From assembly GCA_017550965.1 (NCBI GenBank), contig JAFZNK010000071.1:1-56481 (forward strand): a DNA stretch of 56,481 nucleotides, in the 5' to 3' direction. The notes beneath the pieces were generated by a model. It searched no databases and was not told the origin of the DNA. It worked only from the letters and a program-made list of their open reading frames with translations. The position numbers and the translations under genes were made by a program. Positions 17,278 to 25,605 of this stretch are shown here, piece by piece (position 1 is the first letter of the stretch; the number at the start of each line of letters is the position of its first letter). The stretch comes from Thermoguttaceae bacterium. Lineage in GTDB: Bacteria > Planctomycetota > Planctomycetia > Pirellulales > Thermoguttaceae.

Positions 17278-18441
17278 ATGCGATTGGCCCTTCAAGCTTT
17301 GTTTGGCGCGCGCGACGATGGTACGGAAGAAAGTCGAAAGCGTTGCGAACGAATCAAGCGTGAATTGCGCGGAAATCAGCGTAGTAAGCTCTTTATGAAG
17401 AAGCTTGACGAAGCTGTTTCCGATCCTGACTTGAAGGCGCCTGAAATATTCGCAGACGAGTCTTTTCCCGACGCCAATATTGTCGCGGAGTATCTTGATT
17501 GTCAGTCTGAATCGGACGAAATTCGCGAAGAGTACGAGCGCGTTTGTCTGGAGTCGCCAGAGATTCTAGCGGAAGTCGGGAGCTGTTACGACGTGTTGAC
17601 AAATCGGCTTGGTCGGCCGATTGACGCGCCGAAGAATTGCAGACGTCGGCTATATTACGTCGCTTGGGAAGAGAGCTCTAATTCAGGGGCTGAGCCGGAC
17701 TCTGATTCTTCTGAAGCTGAATATGTCGAACCAGTCGACGAGACGATTCCCTTATGCGTGAACGTAGCGAAAACGGAACCCAAAGAATTCGAATCGTCTT
17801 TGCCTGGCGAAAGCGACGTTCAAAGAGCGATGCGATCCGAACGCAGTTTCGGCCGTCTTGCGGTGAGATTCCTGATAAAAGGCGTTTTGGTCGCGGCGAC
17901 GATTTTTGGAATCGTATGCGGCGTTTTCTACTGGTCGAGCGACAAAGGTTCAGAGACCTTTGAAATTGCCGGTAGTCGGGAAAATGCCGATCGACTGAAT
18001 AATTTCGGAGACTCGACCGACACGACTGAGACGACGAACGCCGTCGCCGCCGCCCTTTCAGTATCCGGAGAAGATTTGAACGAAGATCTTATGCCTTCCG
18101 ATTTTATTACGGAGGACTCCAATTTCGTCACAGAAGAGGGGAATTCTTCTTTAGCGTCGGGAACAGGCGTTCCTGAAGAGTATGGAGCCGCGTATACGGC
18201 TAACCTTCCTGGAGACGTCGAAACCAGAGAAATACCGACAAACCAAAGAGTTGTCAAATCGGAAGTCGACGGACGTTCTTTGCCGTCGGACGGCGGATAC
18301 GGTTTATACTCCAATTCCGGCGTTTCCCGAACGTCGCGCTTGCGACGCGTCGGTCTTGGCGCGCCAGATTTGGAACTTAGCGAGGGAATTGTTATTCCAG
18401 CTCAGAACAACGACGTCTTTGCCAGAACGACGCGCTTCTAG
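17278..18441 (+). CDS. Single-pass membrane protein of unknown function, anti-sigma-like layout
   Basis: 387 residues from ATG 17278, with GGTGGAAG just upstream. The N-terminal 200 residues are cytoplasmic and charged, containing ANIVAEYLDCQSESDEIREEYERVC followed by an L-A-E-V segment; this 'EYLD...FE..CLES...LAEVASCH' pattern is shared with planctomycete proteins that look like anti-sigma or regulatory factors, but I cannot assign a named family. One membrane helix lies at about 195-218, then a Ser/Thr/acidic extracytoplasmic tail of about 170 residues. It has its own probable promoter although it follows the zinc-ribbon gene by 108 nt. Ends six nt from the stop of the convergent small gene, with no terminator seen between them. 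Confidence 0.7.
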   Translation: MRLALQALFGARDDGTEESRKRCERIKRELRGNQRSKLFMKKLDEAVSDPDLKAPEIFADESFPDANIVAEYLDCQSESDEIREEYERVCLESPEILAEVGSCYDVLTNRLGRPIDAPKNCRRRLYYVAWEESSNSGAEPDSDSSEAEYVEPVDETIPLCVNVAKTEPKEFESSLPGESDVQRAMRSERSFGRLAVRFLIKGVLVAATIFGIVCGVFYWSSDKGSETFEIAGSRENADRLNNFGDSTDTTETTNAVAAALSVSGEDLNEDLMPSDFITEDSNFVTEEGNSSLASGTGVPEEYGAAYTANLPGDVETREIPTNQRVVKSEVDGRSLPSDGGYGLYSNSGVSRTSRLRRVGLGAPDLELSEGIVIPAQNNDVFARTTRF

Positions 18442-18447
18442 TCTCAA

Positions 18448-18804
18448 TTATTCGTCTTCTGAATTTTGGATCGAATTGAGAACGTCTTCAGCCGCCAGAC
18501 GTACTTCTTCTTCAATTTCGTCGGCCACTTGTTGAACAAATTTCTCTTGCGCTTCGTCTAATCCAATATGATAGAGCGTCTTGTAATTAACGTATTTTTT
18601 TCGAACGTCGTCGCTTTCTTCTCGCAGATAGTCCCAGTCCAGTTCGCATAGATCGAAAAAATGCTCGTTCACTACTTTTTCGACCGCGCCAAAGACCAGG
18701 GGAATCCAGCGTCCGTCCCCTATGAGCGCGTCAAACGCTTCCGGCGCCAGGTGCTTGTAACGCATGGGATTTTTGATAATTAATACTTCTGTTTTGGACG
18801 ACAT
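18448..18804 (-). CDS. Small conserved-looking protein, unknown function
   Basis: 118 residues from ATG 18804 (GACGGAAC upstream). No signal peptide or membrane segment. It has a regular N-terminal alpha/beta pattern (EVLIIKNPMRYKHLAPEAF) and a C-terminal acidic helix (EKFVQQVADEIEEEVRLA). No family recognised. The codon pattern and good start support a real gene. Its 5' leader holds the inverted repeat and possible pseudoknot at 18832-18918, which could control it. Confidence 0.7.
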   Translation of the reverse strand: MSSKTEVLIIKNPMRYKHLAPEAFDALIGDGRWIPLVFGAVEKVVNEHFFDLCELDWDYLREESDDVRKKYVNYKTLYHIGLDEAQEKFVQQVADEIEEEVRLAAEDVLNSIQNSEDE

Positions 18805-18831
18805 TGCTTGTTCCGTCAATAGCGAGGTTCG

Positions 18832-18918
18832 GAAGAGCTTGTTTATGGTTCCGACTTGCGCCTGGAGGATAAAACCATTGGCGAAGCATGAACGCAGACT
18901 AGCAGCGACAAGCTCTTC
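18832..18918 (-). ncRNA. Structured leader or small RNA candidate
   Basis: An 87-nt element is closed by a perfect 11-bp inverted repeat (GAAGAGCTTGT at 18832-18842, its complement at 18908-18918). Inside, ATGGTT (18845-18850) can pair with AACCAT (18873-18878), while CTTGCGCC (18855-18862) can pair, with one bulged G, with GGCGAAG (18880-18886). The two inner helices interleave as in an H-type pseudoknot. It lies just upstream of the 118-residue gene. No known riboswitch class was recognised. The strand is assigned from the neighbouring genes; the complement could fold similarly. Confidence 0.4.
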
Positions 18919-18966
18919 TCATGTTTTACTCGTCAAAATCTGTATGTAAATGAGACGACCGCTGGA

Positions 18967-19764
18967 TCATTCAAATTCGACGACGCAAAAAACGGGACGG
19001 TGGTCCGAGGTTTCCGGATCAGGGATCACTTCGGTTTCTAATACGTTGAAAGATTTAGCGTTGCGGAGAAAGATGTAATCGATTCTCACTGTCGGTTCAG
19101 GAGAAGGGAAGGTCGGATCGTCCGGACCGAGGTTTTTCCAATTCTTTTCCAATTCCTGGATCTCCTGGGAATCCGGTTCGGCGTTAAGATCGCCGACAAG
19201 AATGATCGGCTTTTCATATTTTTTCGCTTCTTCTTCAATAACCGCGACCGCCGCAAGGCGATTTTCCTGAGTTAACGGCAAATGAGTATTGAAGAAAACG
19301 AAACGCTCAAATTCGAGGATTTGCAACACGCGCGTATGCGCGGAACCTTTCATATGTACGAAACGCGATTGAATTGGAGGCGTTTTGGAGAGCGTTCCGA
19401 TTCCGTAATCGCCGCCCGGCAATTTGGTTTTAGGGGCAAACGTTCCAATTAAGCCCGTTTGCTGCGAGAGTTCGCCCAATTGATCGACGGAAACGCCGCT
19501 ACGCTCCGTTTTGCAGTCGACTTCCTGCAACCCGGCAACGTCGGGATCGGACGCTTTAATTACGTTTCCCGTTTTGTCGAGGCGGGCTTGGGCGGGGTCG
19601 GAATATGAACCGCCGGGGGCCCGCCCGATTTGAATGTTATAGGTTAATATTCGGAGTTTAATAGGACTGGCGTCGTCCGCTCCATATGCGCCGAACGTTG
19701 AAAAAAGAACAGCAGCTGCAACGAAAAGACACGACGCGTTTTTCAAAACATTTCGGCGTAACAT
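18967..19764 (-). CDS. Exported endonuclease/exonuclease/phosphatase-fold hydrolase
   Basis: 265 residues from ATG 19764. Signal peptide at about 1-29 (ends AYGADD). All core EEP motifs are present: LTYNIQIG (Asn), LQEVD (Glu, Mg ligand), NTHLPL (His), VGDLNAEP (Asp/Asn), RIDYIF (Asp) and SDHRPV (catalytic His). The family includes DNase I, sphingomyelinase and phosphoinositide phosphatases; exported planctomycete members of this size are usually annotated simply as EEP-family proteins. Role: extracytoplasmic phosphoester hydrolysis, substrate unknown. Monocistronic, downstream of nothing obvious, with its own promoter. Confidence 0.9.
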   Translation of the reverse strand: MLRRNVLKNASCLFVAAAVLFSTFGAYGADDASPIKLRILTYNIQIGRAPGGSYSDPAQARLDKTGNVIKASDPDVAGLQEVDCKTERSGVSVDQLGELSQQTGLIGTFAPKTKLPGGDYGIGTLSKTPPIQSRFVHMKGSAHTRVLQILEFERFVFFNTHLPLTQENRLAAVAVIEEEAKKYEKPIILVGDLNAEPDSQEIQELEKNWKNLGPDDPTFPSPEPTVRIDYIFLRNAKSFNVLETEVIPDPETSDHRPVFCVVEFE

Positions 19765-19796
19765 AGGATTACTTTCTTCTTAGATTTAAGCGTTCG

Positions 19797-19825
19797 TCAA
19801 TACAAGGTTTGTACGCGTTTGTCAA
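19797..19825 (-). promoter_or_regulatory. Promoter for the EEP-family gene
   Basis: Minus strand TTGACA (19820-19825), 17-nt spacer, TATTGA (19797-19802); about 33 nt before the start codon. Confidence 0.5.
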
Positions 19826-20033
19826 TCCTGGATTGTCGTGATTGACGACCGGGAAAACGCGTCTTGATTAAGCATAGCCTTTTCTGCGCGGATTGCAAGA
19901 GCGCGTGAAAAACGCGACTTTTGAACGAATGCCGAGGGGACGTCGTATTGATTTTTTCTTTGGGACCGGTTGTTTCTACCAAGCGAAAACAACGGTTTCT
20001 ATGGAGAAAATACGACAATTGTTCGTTAAAAAC

Positions 20034-20062
20034 TTGAATTTGAATTAGCCTGTTGATATAAT
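20034..20062 (+). promoter_or_regulatory. Promoter for the phosphodiesterase-LamG gene
   Basis: TTGAAT at 20034-20039, 17-nt spacer, perfect TATAAT at 20057-20062. The implied leader is about 155 nt and contains a 9-bp hairpin (GACGCGTTT at 20089-20097 with 20118-20126). Confidence 0.65.
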
Positions 20063-20222
20063 ACGGACGTTCGCTTTGTGGCGGCAAGGACGCGTTTCCG
20101 TTCGGTTTGTTTGACGAAAACGCGTCGGTGGAAACCGTGAAACGACTGTCGTTTTTATGGTTGCGTTAAAAAGTTTATCCCTGAGTTTGCCTGTAGATTT
20201 GAAGTGTGACGAAGGAGACACT

Positions 20223-21863
20223 ATGAAAAAATTGCAGCGAATTTCCCTGTTTTTCTCATTGATCGCGTGCGCGATGTTTTTTACATGCGGTCAGGTCTTA
20301 TCTGCCGATAACGGAAAGAAAATTTCTCATGTCGTTATTATCGGCGTCGACGGCGGAGGCGCGTTCTTTAAAGAAGCCGACACCCCTAATCTCGACAAAA
20401 TTTTTGAAAACGGCGCGGTGAGTTATGAAGTGATCACGTCGAAGCCGACGATCAGCGCGCAATGCTGGGGATCAATGCTTCACGGCGTTACTCCCGAATT
20501 TCACGGACTAACGAACGGTATTGTCAGCGCGACTCCGTATCCGGAAGACAGCCTGTTTCCGTCTGTTTTCCGCGTTGTTCGAGAGAATGATCCCGACGCG
20601 ATTCTGGCTTCTTTTTGCAACTGGAATCCGATTAATATCGGAATTATAGAGAACAATCTTGGAGTCGTCAAAGGGACTGCTAAAGGCGACGACGCGGTAA
20701 CCGATCTTGTGTGCGATTACCTCAAAGATAATGTTCCTACTTTGTTGTTTGTCCAGTTCGACGATTGCGACGGCGCCGGTCACTCTGTCGGTTACGGAAC
20801 CGAAGGCCACCTCAAGCAAATCAATACCACCGACGGTTACATTCAAAGAATTTACGAAGCTTGTGAAAAACAAGGCATGCTTGATTCGACGCTCTTTGTC
20901 GTTACCGCCGACCACGGCGGTTTTGAGAGGAGCCACGGAGGTTGGACCGACGGAGAAAAGAAAATCATGTTTGCCGCCGCCGGACCCGGCGTCGCCAAAG
21001 GAACGATTGGCGAAATGGGCGTTCGCGACACTGCTTCCGTCGCGCTTTACGCGCTTGGTCTGGCCGACAAACAACCCGAGTCCTGGACTTCTCGCGTTCC
21101 TTCCGGCCTTTTCGAGGGCGTAACCGCCGTCGAACGCCCCGTCTATACGATCAAATACGCTTATCCGCACCGTACGCATGAGGTCGCGCCTACTCCGACC
21201 GGCGACGCTTCGGCTCCTGCGGCTCTTGGCAAAGATCGCGTTTTGGCCTATTTCCCGTTTGACGGCAATATTAAAGACGCGCTTGGCAAAGTCGAAACCA
21301 AACAAACCGGAAAGCTTTATTATATTGACGGTTATTTCGGGAAAGGCGCTCAATTTGACGACGGTTTCGTCTCCATCCTCGATTACAAACCTGGAAAATC
21401 CAGTTTTTCCGTCGCTTTTTGGATGAAAACGAGCGGCGTCGACGAAGACCCCGCGATTCTTTCCAACAAGAATTGGGGCAACGGAACCACCGCTGGTTAT
21501 GTCCTCGCGTTGCGCCCGACGGAAATAAGATTCAACGTCGGCAAGGACGGGAAACGTATGGACACTAATTACCAACTTCCGATCGATTATTGCGACGGAT
21601 GGGTGTACGTCGTTTTGGTTGTTGATCGAGAAGCGAAAGAAGTTCGTTTTTCGTACGACTTTAAAAATCTTCAAACAGCTAAGATTCCCGAAGATCTCGT
21701 CGACGTTAGTTTTGATTGTTTCCCCGTTCTCAATATTGGACAGGACGGGACTGGAAAATACAGAGTCAACGTTGGAGCGGAACTTGACGAGGTTATGTTG
21801 ATCAACGGCGTCTTGACCGATAAAGACGTCGCCGCGTTGAAGGGCGTTTACGTCAAAGAATGA
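20223..21863 (+). CDS. Exported type I phosphodiesterase/alkaline-phosphatase-fold protein with LamG-like domain
   Basis: 546 residues from ATG 20223, with GAAGGAGA 6 nt upstream. Signal peptide at 1-28. The alkaline phosphatase superfamily core covers about 35-320: VDGGG (Asp43, metal), PTISAQ (Thr76 or Ser78, likely nucleophile), FDDCDGAGH (about 182-190) and TADHGG (about 238-243, metal). Residues about 360-546 form a LamG/concanavalin-like domain: AYFPFDGNIKDALG, GKGAQFDDG, FSVAFWMKTSG and ELDEVMLINGVLTDKDV. The enzyme half matches the type I nucleotide pyrophosphatase/phosphodiesterase group. The LamG half probably binds a glycan or surface polymer. It converges on a metallophosphoesterase with the same kind of C-terminal domain. 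Confidence 0.9.
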   Translation: MKKLQRISLFFSLIACAMFFTCGQVLSADNGKKISHVVIIGVDGGGAFFKEADTPNLDKIFENGAVSYEVITSKPTISAQCWGSMLHGVTPEFHGLTNGIVSATPYPEDSLFPSVFRVVRENDPDAILASFCNWNPINIGIIENNLGVVKGTAKGDDAVTDLVCDYLKDNVPTLLFVQFDDCDGAGHSVGYGTEGHLKQINTTDGYIQRIYEACEKQGMLDSTLFVVTADHGGFERSHGGWTDGEKKIMFAAAGPGVAKGTIGEMGVRDTASVALYALGLADKQPESWTSRVPSGLFEGVTAVERPVYTIKYAYPHRTHEVAPTPTGDASAPAALGKDRVLAYFPFDGNIKDALGKVETKQTGKLYYIDGYFGKGAQFDDGFVSILDYKPGKSSFSVAFWMKTSGVDEDPAILSNKNWGNGTTAGYVLALRPTEIRFNVGKDGKRMDTNYQLPIDYCDGWVYVVLVVDREAKEVRFSYDFKNLQTAKIPEDLVDVSFDCFPVLNIGQDGTGKYRVNVGAELDEVMLINGVLTDKDVAALKGVYVKE

Positions 21864-21952
21864 TCTTTGGTCGCGTCGCGACGATAGTCTCGACGCGCGT
21901 GTTTGACCAATAGGACGCGTTTGTTTTTCGACTCGCGTCCGTTTCAACAAAT

Positions 21953-21990
21953 AAGCGCGCGTTCCACAAGAACGCGCGCTTTATTTCTCG
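21953..21990. terminator. Intrinsic terminator between convergent phosphoesterase genes
   Basis: 12-bp perfect arms (AAGCGCGCGTTC) at 21953-21964 and 21970-21981, 5-nt loop, then TATTTCT. Confidence 0.75.
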
Positions 21991-22033
21991 ACGCGCTCTT
22001 TTGAACGACGCGTCTTTATGTCGCACGGCGCGA

Positions 22034-24064
22034 CTATCGCGAGAGATTGGCGATTTGTTCCGGCGTCAGGCTCCAGGAGAAAACGCTTGCTCTGGCAATG
22101 ATTCCTTTGAAATACCCCGAACCGTTTCCACCGGTAGTGATATCCGCGCCGACGCAGTAGGCCCGCACGTCTTCCTGAAAAGGAAGCGTCATTTTCCCTT
22201 CGACTTCTTTACGCGCGACTTCCTTTCCGTCAAGGTAGAGAACGGCGGCTTTTCCGTCGTAGGTTCCAAACGCGTCGTGTCGAGTTCCCAACTCAATCTT
22301 CTCAGGCGTCGATAAAATGACGTACTGATTATTGACGCCGACCCAAAATTCTAAACAACTCGTTTTGGGATTGATTTCCAGCGAAGTTCCGTTGCCTTGC
22401 GTGTTGCCGAGAACGACTCCGTTCGATTGGGTCGGGTATTCGTCCACTTTAAATCGAGCCGCGACGGTTCCTTGCGTCAGTCGGCGATAGTCTCGTTCGC
22501 TAAACTTGATTCGATATCTATCGTCGACGCCGTTGAAAATACCGACGTACGTGTCTTCTGAATCGTCTGATTTTACAATATCGGGAGCGCCAAACGTTTC
22601 GAGTTCGTTTTGTTGTTTCTGATCGTTAACGGGGCTGTTAATCGCTTTCCCGCTCTCGAATTTGACGTCGAGCACGTCGGGTTTGGGAAAAGGAGCGTCT
22701 TTGTCGACGACGCTTTTGGGCGTTTCCGTTTCTAAAGTCAGCTTTTGTTCGCTTTCTTTAAAGAACGGATTAAGCGCGGTAATTTCCAGTTTGTATTTTG
22801 CGTTCTGCTCCAGGTTAATCAGGTCGGCGCGCATTTCTTTTGGGCAATCGTTAAAGTAGTATTCCGACCAGAAATATTGAGACGGACGTTTTTCCCAATT
22901 ATCGTCGATTCGTCTGGCGAGATCGACGCGATAACTATGGACGACGTCGGGACATGTCGCCTGCGGGAACGTCAAACCGACTTCTGACGGTTCACAATTG
23001 ACGACCGACGCTTTTGCGCCGCCTGCCCAAACCGGTTTTGCCGAAGTTTGATAGCGTTTATCCGTGTAAACGTAATTATCTACGTCGCCGGGTTTATCGA
23101 CGACGTAGACCAGATCGAAGAAGGAATTGGTAATGAGGTCGTACGGCTTGAGGACGACGCTGTTGTCGCTGTGAACTTCGACGACATAAAGCTGGGCGGC
23201 CCGCTGAAAGCCGGGCGGGAATTTGCTGTATCGACCCCCTTCACCGCCCATTTCAAAGTAGCTGAGCGTTCCTGTTCCAAAGGCGGTGAAACATCCTTGC
23301 CACGCGGAACGCGGATCGTTGATCGGATAATGCGAATGCCCCGAAAAATCGACGACGCGCGGGTATCGTTGCAGCGTTTCGTAGAGATCCTTAATTCCCC
23401 AGTCGTCTTCGCCTCGACTACCATAGACTGTCGGCGTAACGTGGTAGTGATGGAAGGCGAAAACAGGCTTTTCCGGGTCTGCTTCGCAAGCCTTTTTGAT
23501 TTCGTTTTCAAACCATTCGAGCGCGTAGAGATAGTCTCCTTCATGAGTTCCACCGTTTCTCCGAACGCCTACTTCCGGAGAGAGTCCTACGAATTTAAAT
23601 CCCTTAACTTCGTAGGTTTTGTTTGACGGACGATCAAAGATTTCTTCCCAGCGCTTTTTTGTTCCCTTATGGAACTCATGATTGCCCATACAGAAGATCG
23701 AAGTCGTTTCCGGTTTGAGACCTTCGTCTACGATCTTCTTGAAGAGGAAGAGTTCTTCGTCCAACCCGTTGTCGGAGAAGTCTCCCGCAACAAGCATGCC
23801 GTCTACCGTTTTATATTTCTGTTCGCGAGAATAGGCGTACATGAATTCAAGCGCGCGTTTTAGACGATCGGCTTCGACGCAGTCTGCGTTTTTTTTGAGA
23901 TGCGTGTCGCTAAATGCGGTAAAACGAAGCACGACCTCTTTCGACTCCGAACCGGCTTCATATTTTGCGTAGAGTCTGGCGGGAAGAGCGAATAACGAGG
24001 CTCCAAGGACTCCGTTTTTTAGGAACGTACGACGAGAAACTTTGGGAAACGAACGATTGGACAT
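22034..24064 (-). CDS. Tat-exported calcineurin-like metallophosphoesterase with LamG-like domain
   Basis: 676 residues from ATG 24064, with AAAGGAG 8 nt upstream. Tat signal SRRTFLKNG at 10-18. Metallophosphoesterase motifs in order: FSDTHLK (D53, H55), AGDFSDNG (D95, N99), GNHEF (N128, H129), FHHYH near 202 and SGHSH near 243. A middle region (about 330-440) has a fibronectin-like pattern. A C-terminal LamG/concanavalin-like domain covers about 490-676 (TQGTVAARFKV, LEFWVGVNNQY, AVLYLDGKEVARKEV). Role: hydrolysis of phosphoesters outside the cytoplasm, substrate unknown. Own promoter at 24106-24134. Confidence 0.9.
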   Translation of the reverse strand: MSNRSFPKVSRRTFLKNGVLGASLFALPARLYAKYEAGSESKEVVLRFTAFSDTHLKKNADCVEADRLKRALEFMYAYSREQKYKTVDGMLVAGDFSDNGLDEELFLFKKIVDEGLKPETTSIFCMGNHEFHKGTKKRWEEIFDRPSNKTYEVKGFKFVGLSPEVGVRRNGGTHEGDYLYALEWFENEIKKACEADPEKPVFAFHHYHVTPTVYGSRGEDDWGIKDLYETLQRYPRVVDFSGHSHYPINDPRSAWQGCFTAFGTGTLSYFEMGGEGGRYSKFPPGFQRAAQLYVVEVHSDNSVVLKPYDLITNSFFDLVYVVDKPGDVDNYVYTDKRYQTSAKPVWAGGAKASVVNCEPSEVGLTFPQATCPDVVHSYRVDLARRIDDNWEKRPSQYFWSEYYFNDCPKEMRADLINLEQNAKYKLEITALNPFFKESEQKLTLETETPKSVVDKDAPFPKPDVLDVKFESGKAINSPVNDQKQQNELETFGAPDIVKSDDSEDTYVGIFNGVDDRYRIKFSERDYRRLTQGTVAARFKVDEYPTQSNGVVLGNTQGNGTSLEINPKTSCLEFWVGVNNQYVILSTPEKIELGTRHDAFGTYDGKAAVLYLDGKEVARKEVEGKMTLPFQEDVRAYCVGADITTGGNGSGYFKGIIARASVFSWSLTPEQIANLSR

Positions 24065-24105
24065 ATAGATTTCTCCTTTTTCTCTTGAAGGAAAGGTTTT
24101 TATCC

Positions 24106-24134
24106 ATTGTACATATAGTCGCGTTGTTTTTCAA
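24106..24134 (-). promoter_or_regulatory. Promoter for the metallophosphoesterase gene
   Basis: Minus strand TTGAAA (24129-24134), 17-nt spacer, TACAAT (24106-24111); about 42 nt before the ATG. Confidence 0.6.
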
Positions 24135-24223
24135 ACGACGGAGTCGGAATCTTTTTTGCGCGATTAGCTTAGAAAAAACGACGAAGGAGAATCGAATAAG
24201 CGTCGAGGAAGAACGGGAAACGT

Positions 24224-24265
24224 CAAAGAAAAAGCTTCGCGATCAAACAGCTTGACCGCGAAGCT
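24224..24265 (-). terminator. Intrinsic terminator after ddh
   Basis: 9-bp arms (AGCTTCGCG) at 24233-24241 and 24257-24265; on the minus strand the hairpin is followed by a T-rich tract (TTTTTCTTT). Confidence 0.7.
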
Positions 24266-24288
24266 CAAAAGCGTTTAAGCGACTTCAG

Positions 24289-25269
24289 TTAGAGCATATG
24301 AGCGCGCAGTTCTTCTGGCGACATAATCGAAAGATCGGCCGGGGCGACGTCGAAAACCGTTTTGCAGCCGTTGACGCCGCGCTTGTGCATACGATCAATA
24401 GCGCGCGCAAACGCAATCAAAGCGCAGGACGTGAATTCCGGATTGGAGTCAAGCGTCAATTTGTACTCGATCGTATGAGCGTGTTCGTTATTCAAGCCGG
24501 TTTTGCCGCTACGAATAACAAACCCTCCGTGGGGGAGTCCCGAGTGGTTTTTATTAAGTTCTTCCTGAGAAACAAACGTAACGGTTGTGTCGTAATCGGC
24601 AAAGTAGTTCGGCATCGTTTTAATCGCCGTCTCAATCGCATTAAGGTCGGCGCCCTCTTCGGCGACTACGTAACATTCGCGCAAATGTTTTTGTCGCGTG
24701 GTCAATTCAGGGCAACTACCCGAACGAACGGCGTCTAACGCGGACTCGATCGGAACGGTGTATTGCCTCGCGTCGGCGACGCCGGGAACGCGTCTGATCG
24801 CGTCGGAGTGCCCCTGGCTTACGCCTCGTCCCCAGAATGTATAGTCTTTCCCATTGGGGAGTATCGCGGAAGCGTAGAGACGACTGAGGGAGAACATGCC
24901 TGGATCCCATCCGGCGGAGATCAAAGCGATATGCCCGGATTGACTGGCCGCGGCGTCGACTTTTTCAAAATGGGCGGGAATGTTAGCGTGCGTGTCGAAA
25001 CTGTCGACGACGTTAAAGTTTTCGGCGAGAGTCGGCGTCATCTGGGGAAGGTCTGTCGCGCTTCCTCCACAAATGATTAACACGTCGATTTTATCTTTGT
25101 AAGCGAGAATATCGTCGACGCTGTACGCGGGGATTCCGGTAAGCGTTTTGATCGATTCAGGATCGCGTCGCGTGAAGACGCCGATGAGTTCGACGTCTGG
25201 ATTTTGTTTTACGGCGCATTCGACGCCGCGACCGAGATTGCCGTAACCGTAAATTGCGATTTTCATCAT
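24289..25269 (-). CDS. ddh: meso-Diaminopimelate D-dehydrogenase
   Basis: 326 residues from ATG 25269 (CAGGGA 5-8 nt upstream; the adjacent ATG 25266 is equally possible), the standard length for the family. Ddh makes meso-2,6-diaminopimelate from tetrahydrodipicolinate, ammonia and NADPH in one step, bypassing the succinylase/acetylase branches to lysine and peptidoglycan. Visible signature: IAIYGYGNLGRG Rossmann loop at 3-14, VFTRR, DSFDTHANIP, SAGWDPGMFSL, FWGRGVSQGHSDAIRRVPGV (substrate-binding core) and LPHGGFV near 250. It is monocistronic with a near-consensus promoter and its own terminator. Ddh has a patchy distribution among bacteria, and its phylogeny could show transfer. Confidence 0.95.
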   Translation of the reverse strand: MMKIAIYGYGNLGRGVECAVKQNPDVELIGVFTRRDPESIKTLTGIPAYSVDDILAYKDKIDVLIICGGSATDLPQMTPTLAENFNVVDSFDTHANIPAHFEKVDAAASQSGHIALISAGWDPGMFSLSRLYASAILPNGKDYTFWGRGVSQGHSDAIRRVPGVADARQYTVPIESALDAVRSGSCPELTTRQKHLRECYVVAEEGADLNAIETAIKTMPNYFADYDTTVTFVSQEELNKNHSGLPHGGFVIRSGKTGLNNEHAHTIEYKLTLDSNPEFTSCALIAFARAIDRMHKRGVNGCKTVFDVAPADLSIMSPEELRAHML

Positions 25270-25389
25270 TAGTATCCCTGCTTGTTCGTGTGAAAGCGGT
25301 ATGGACGATAATGTAATCAATAGTTTTGTCGATAGGAGTTGACATGATCTTCGCTCACGCGAGTTAATCTTCTCGCCAACTGTTAAAGT

Positions 25390-25417
25390 ATTATACACGC
25401 TTATAAAACTTTGGCAA
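25390..25417 (-). promoter_or_regulatory. Promoter for ddh
   Basis: Minus strand TTGCCA (25412-25417), 16-nt spacer, perfect TATAAT (25390-25395); leader of about 115 nt before ddh. Confidence 0.65.
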
Positions 25418-25490
25418 GATATTAAAGTAACTAAACACTCAATAAGTCAGACTTAAAGCTTTTGAGGGGCGCGACTTTGTCTTCTCGTTA

Positions 25491-25519
25491 TTGATTTTTG
25501 TCTCTGATCAGAGTAAAAT
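25491..25519 (+). promoter_or_regulatory. Promoter for the HEXXH-protein/phosphatase pair
   Basis: TTGATT at 25491-25496, 17-nt spacer, TAAAAT at 25514-25519; about 87 nt before ATG 25606. It is divergent from the ddh promoter. Confidence 0.55.
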
Positions 25520-25605
25520 GAAGTTCGCGTCCGCGGGTCTTGTTTTATCGACGCGGAGCAGTTTTGTCGGCCTTTTGCGGATAAGGAACGAGTTGGAGAA
25601 AGACG

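Noticed and set aside
20508..21950. Open antisense frame of about 480 codons opposite the phosphodiesterase-LamG gene
   Set aside because: It has no recognisable domains or good start, and is explained by codon bias; the plus strand encodes a clear enzyme.
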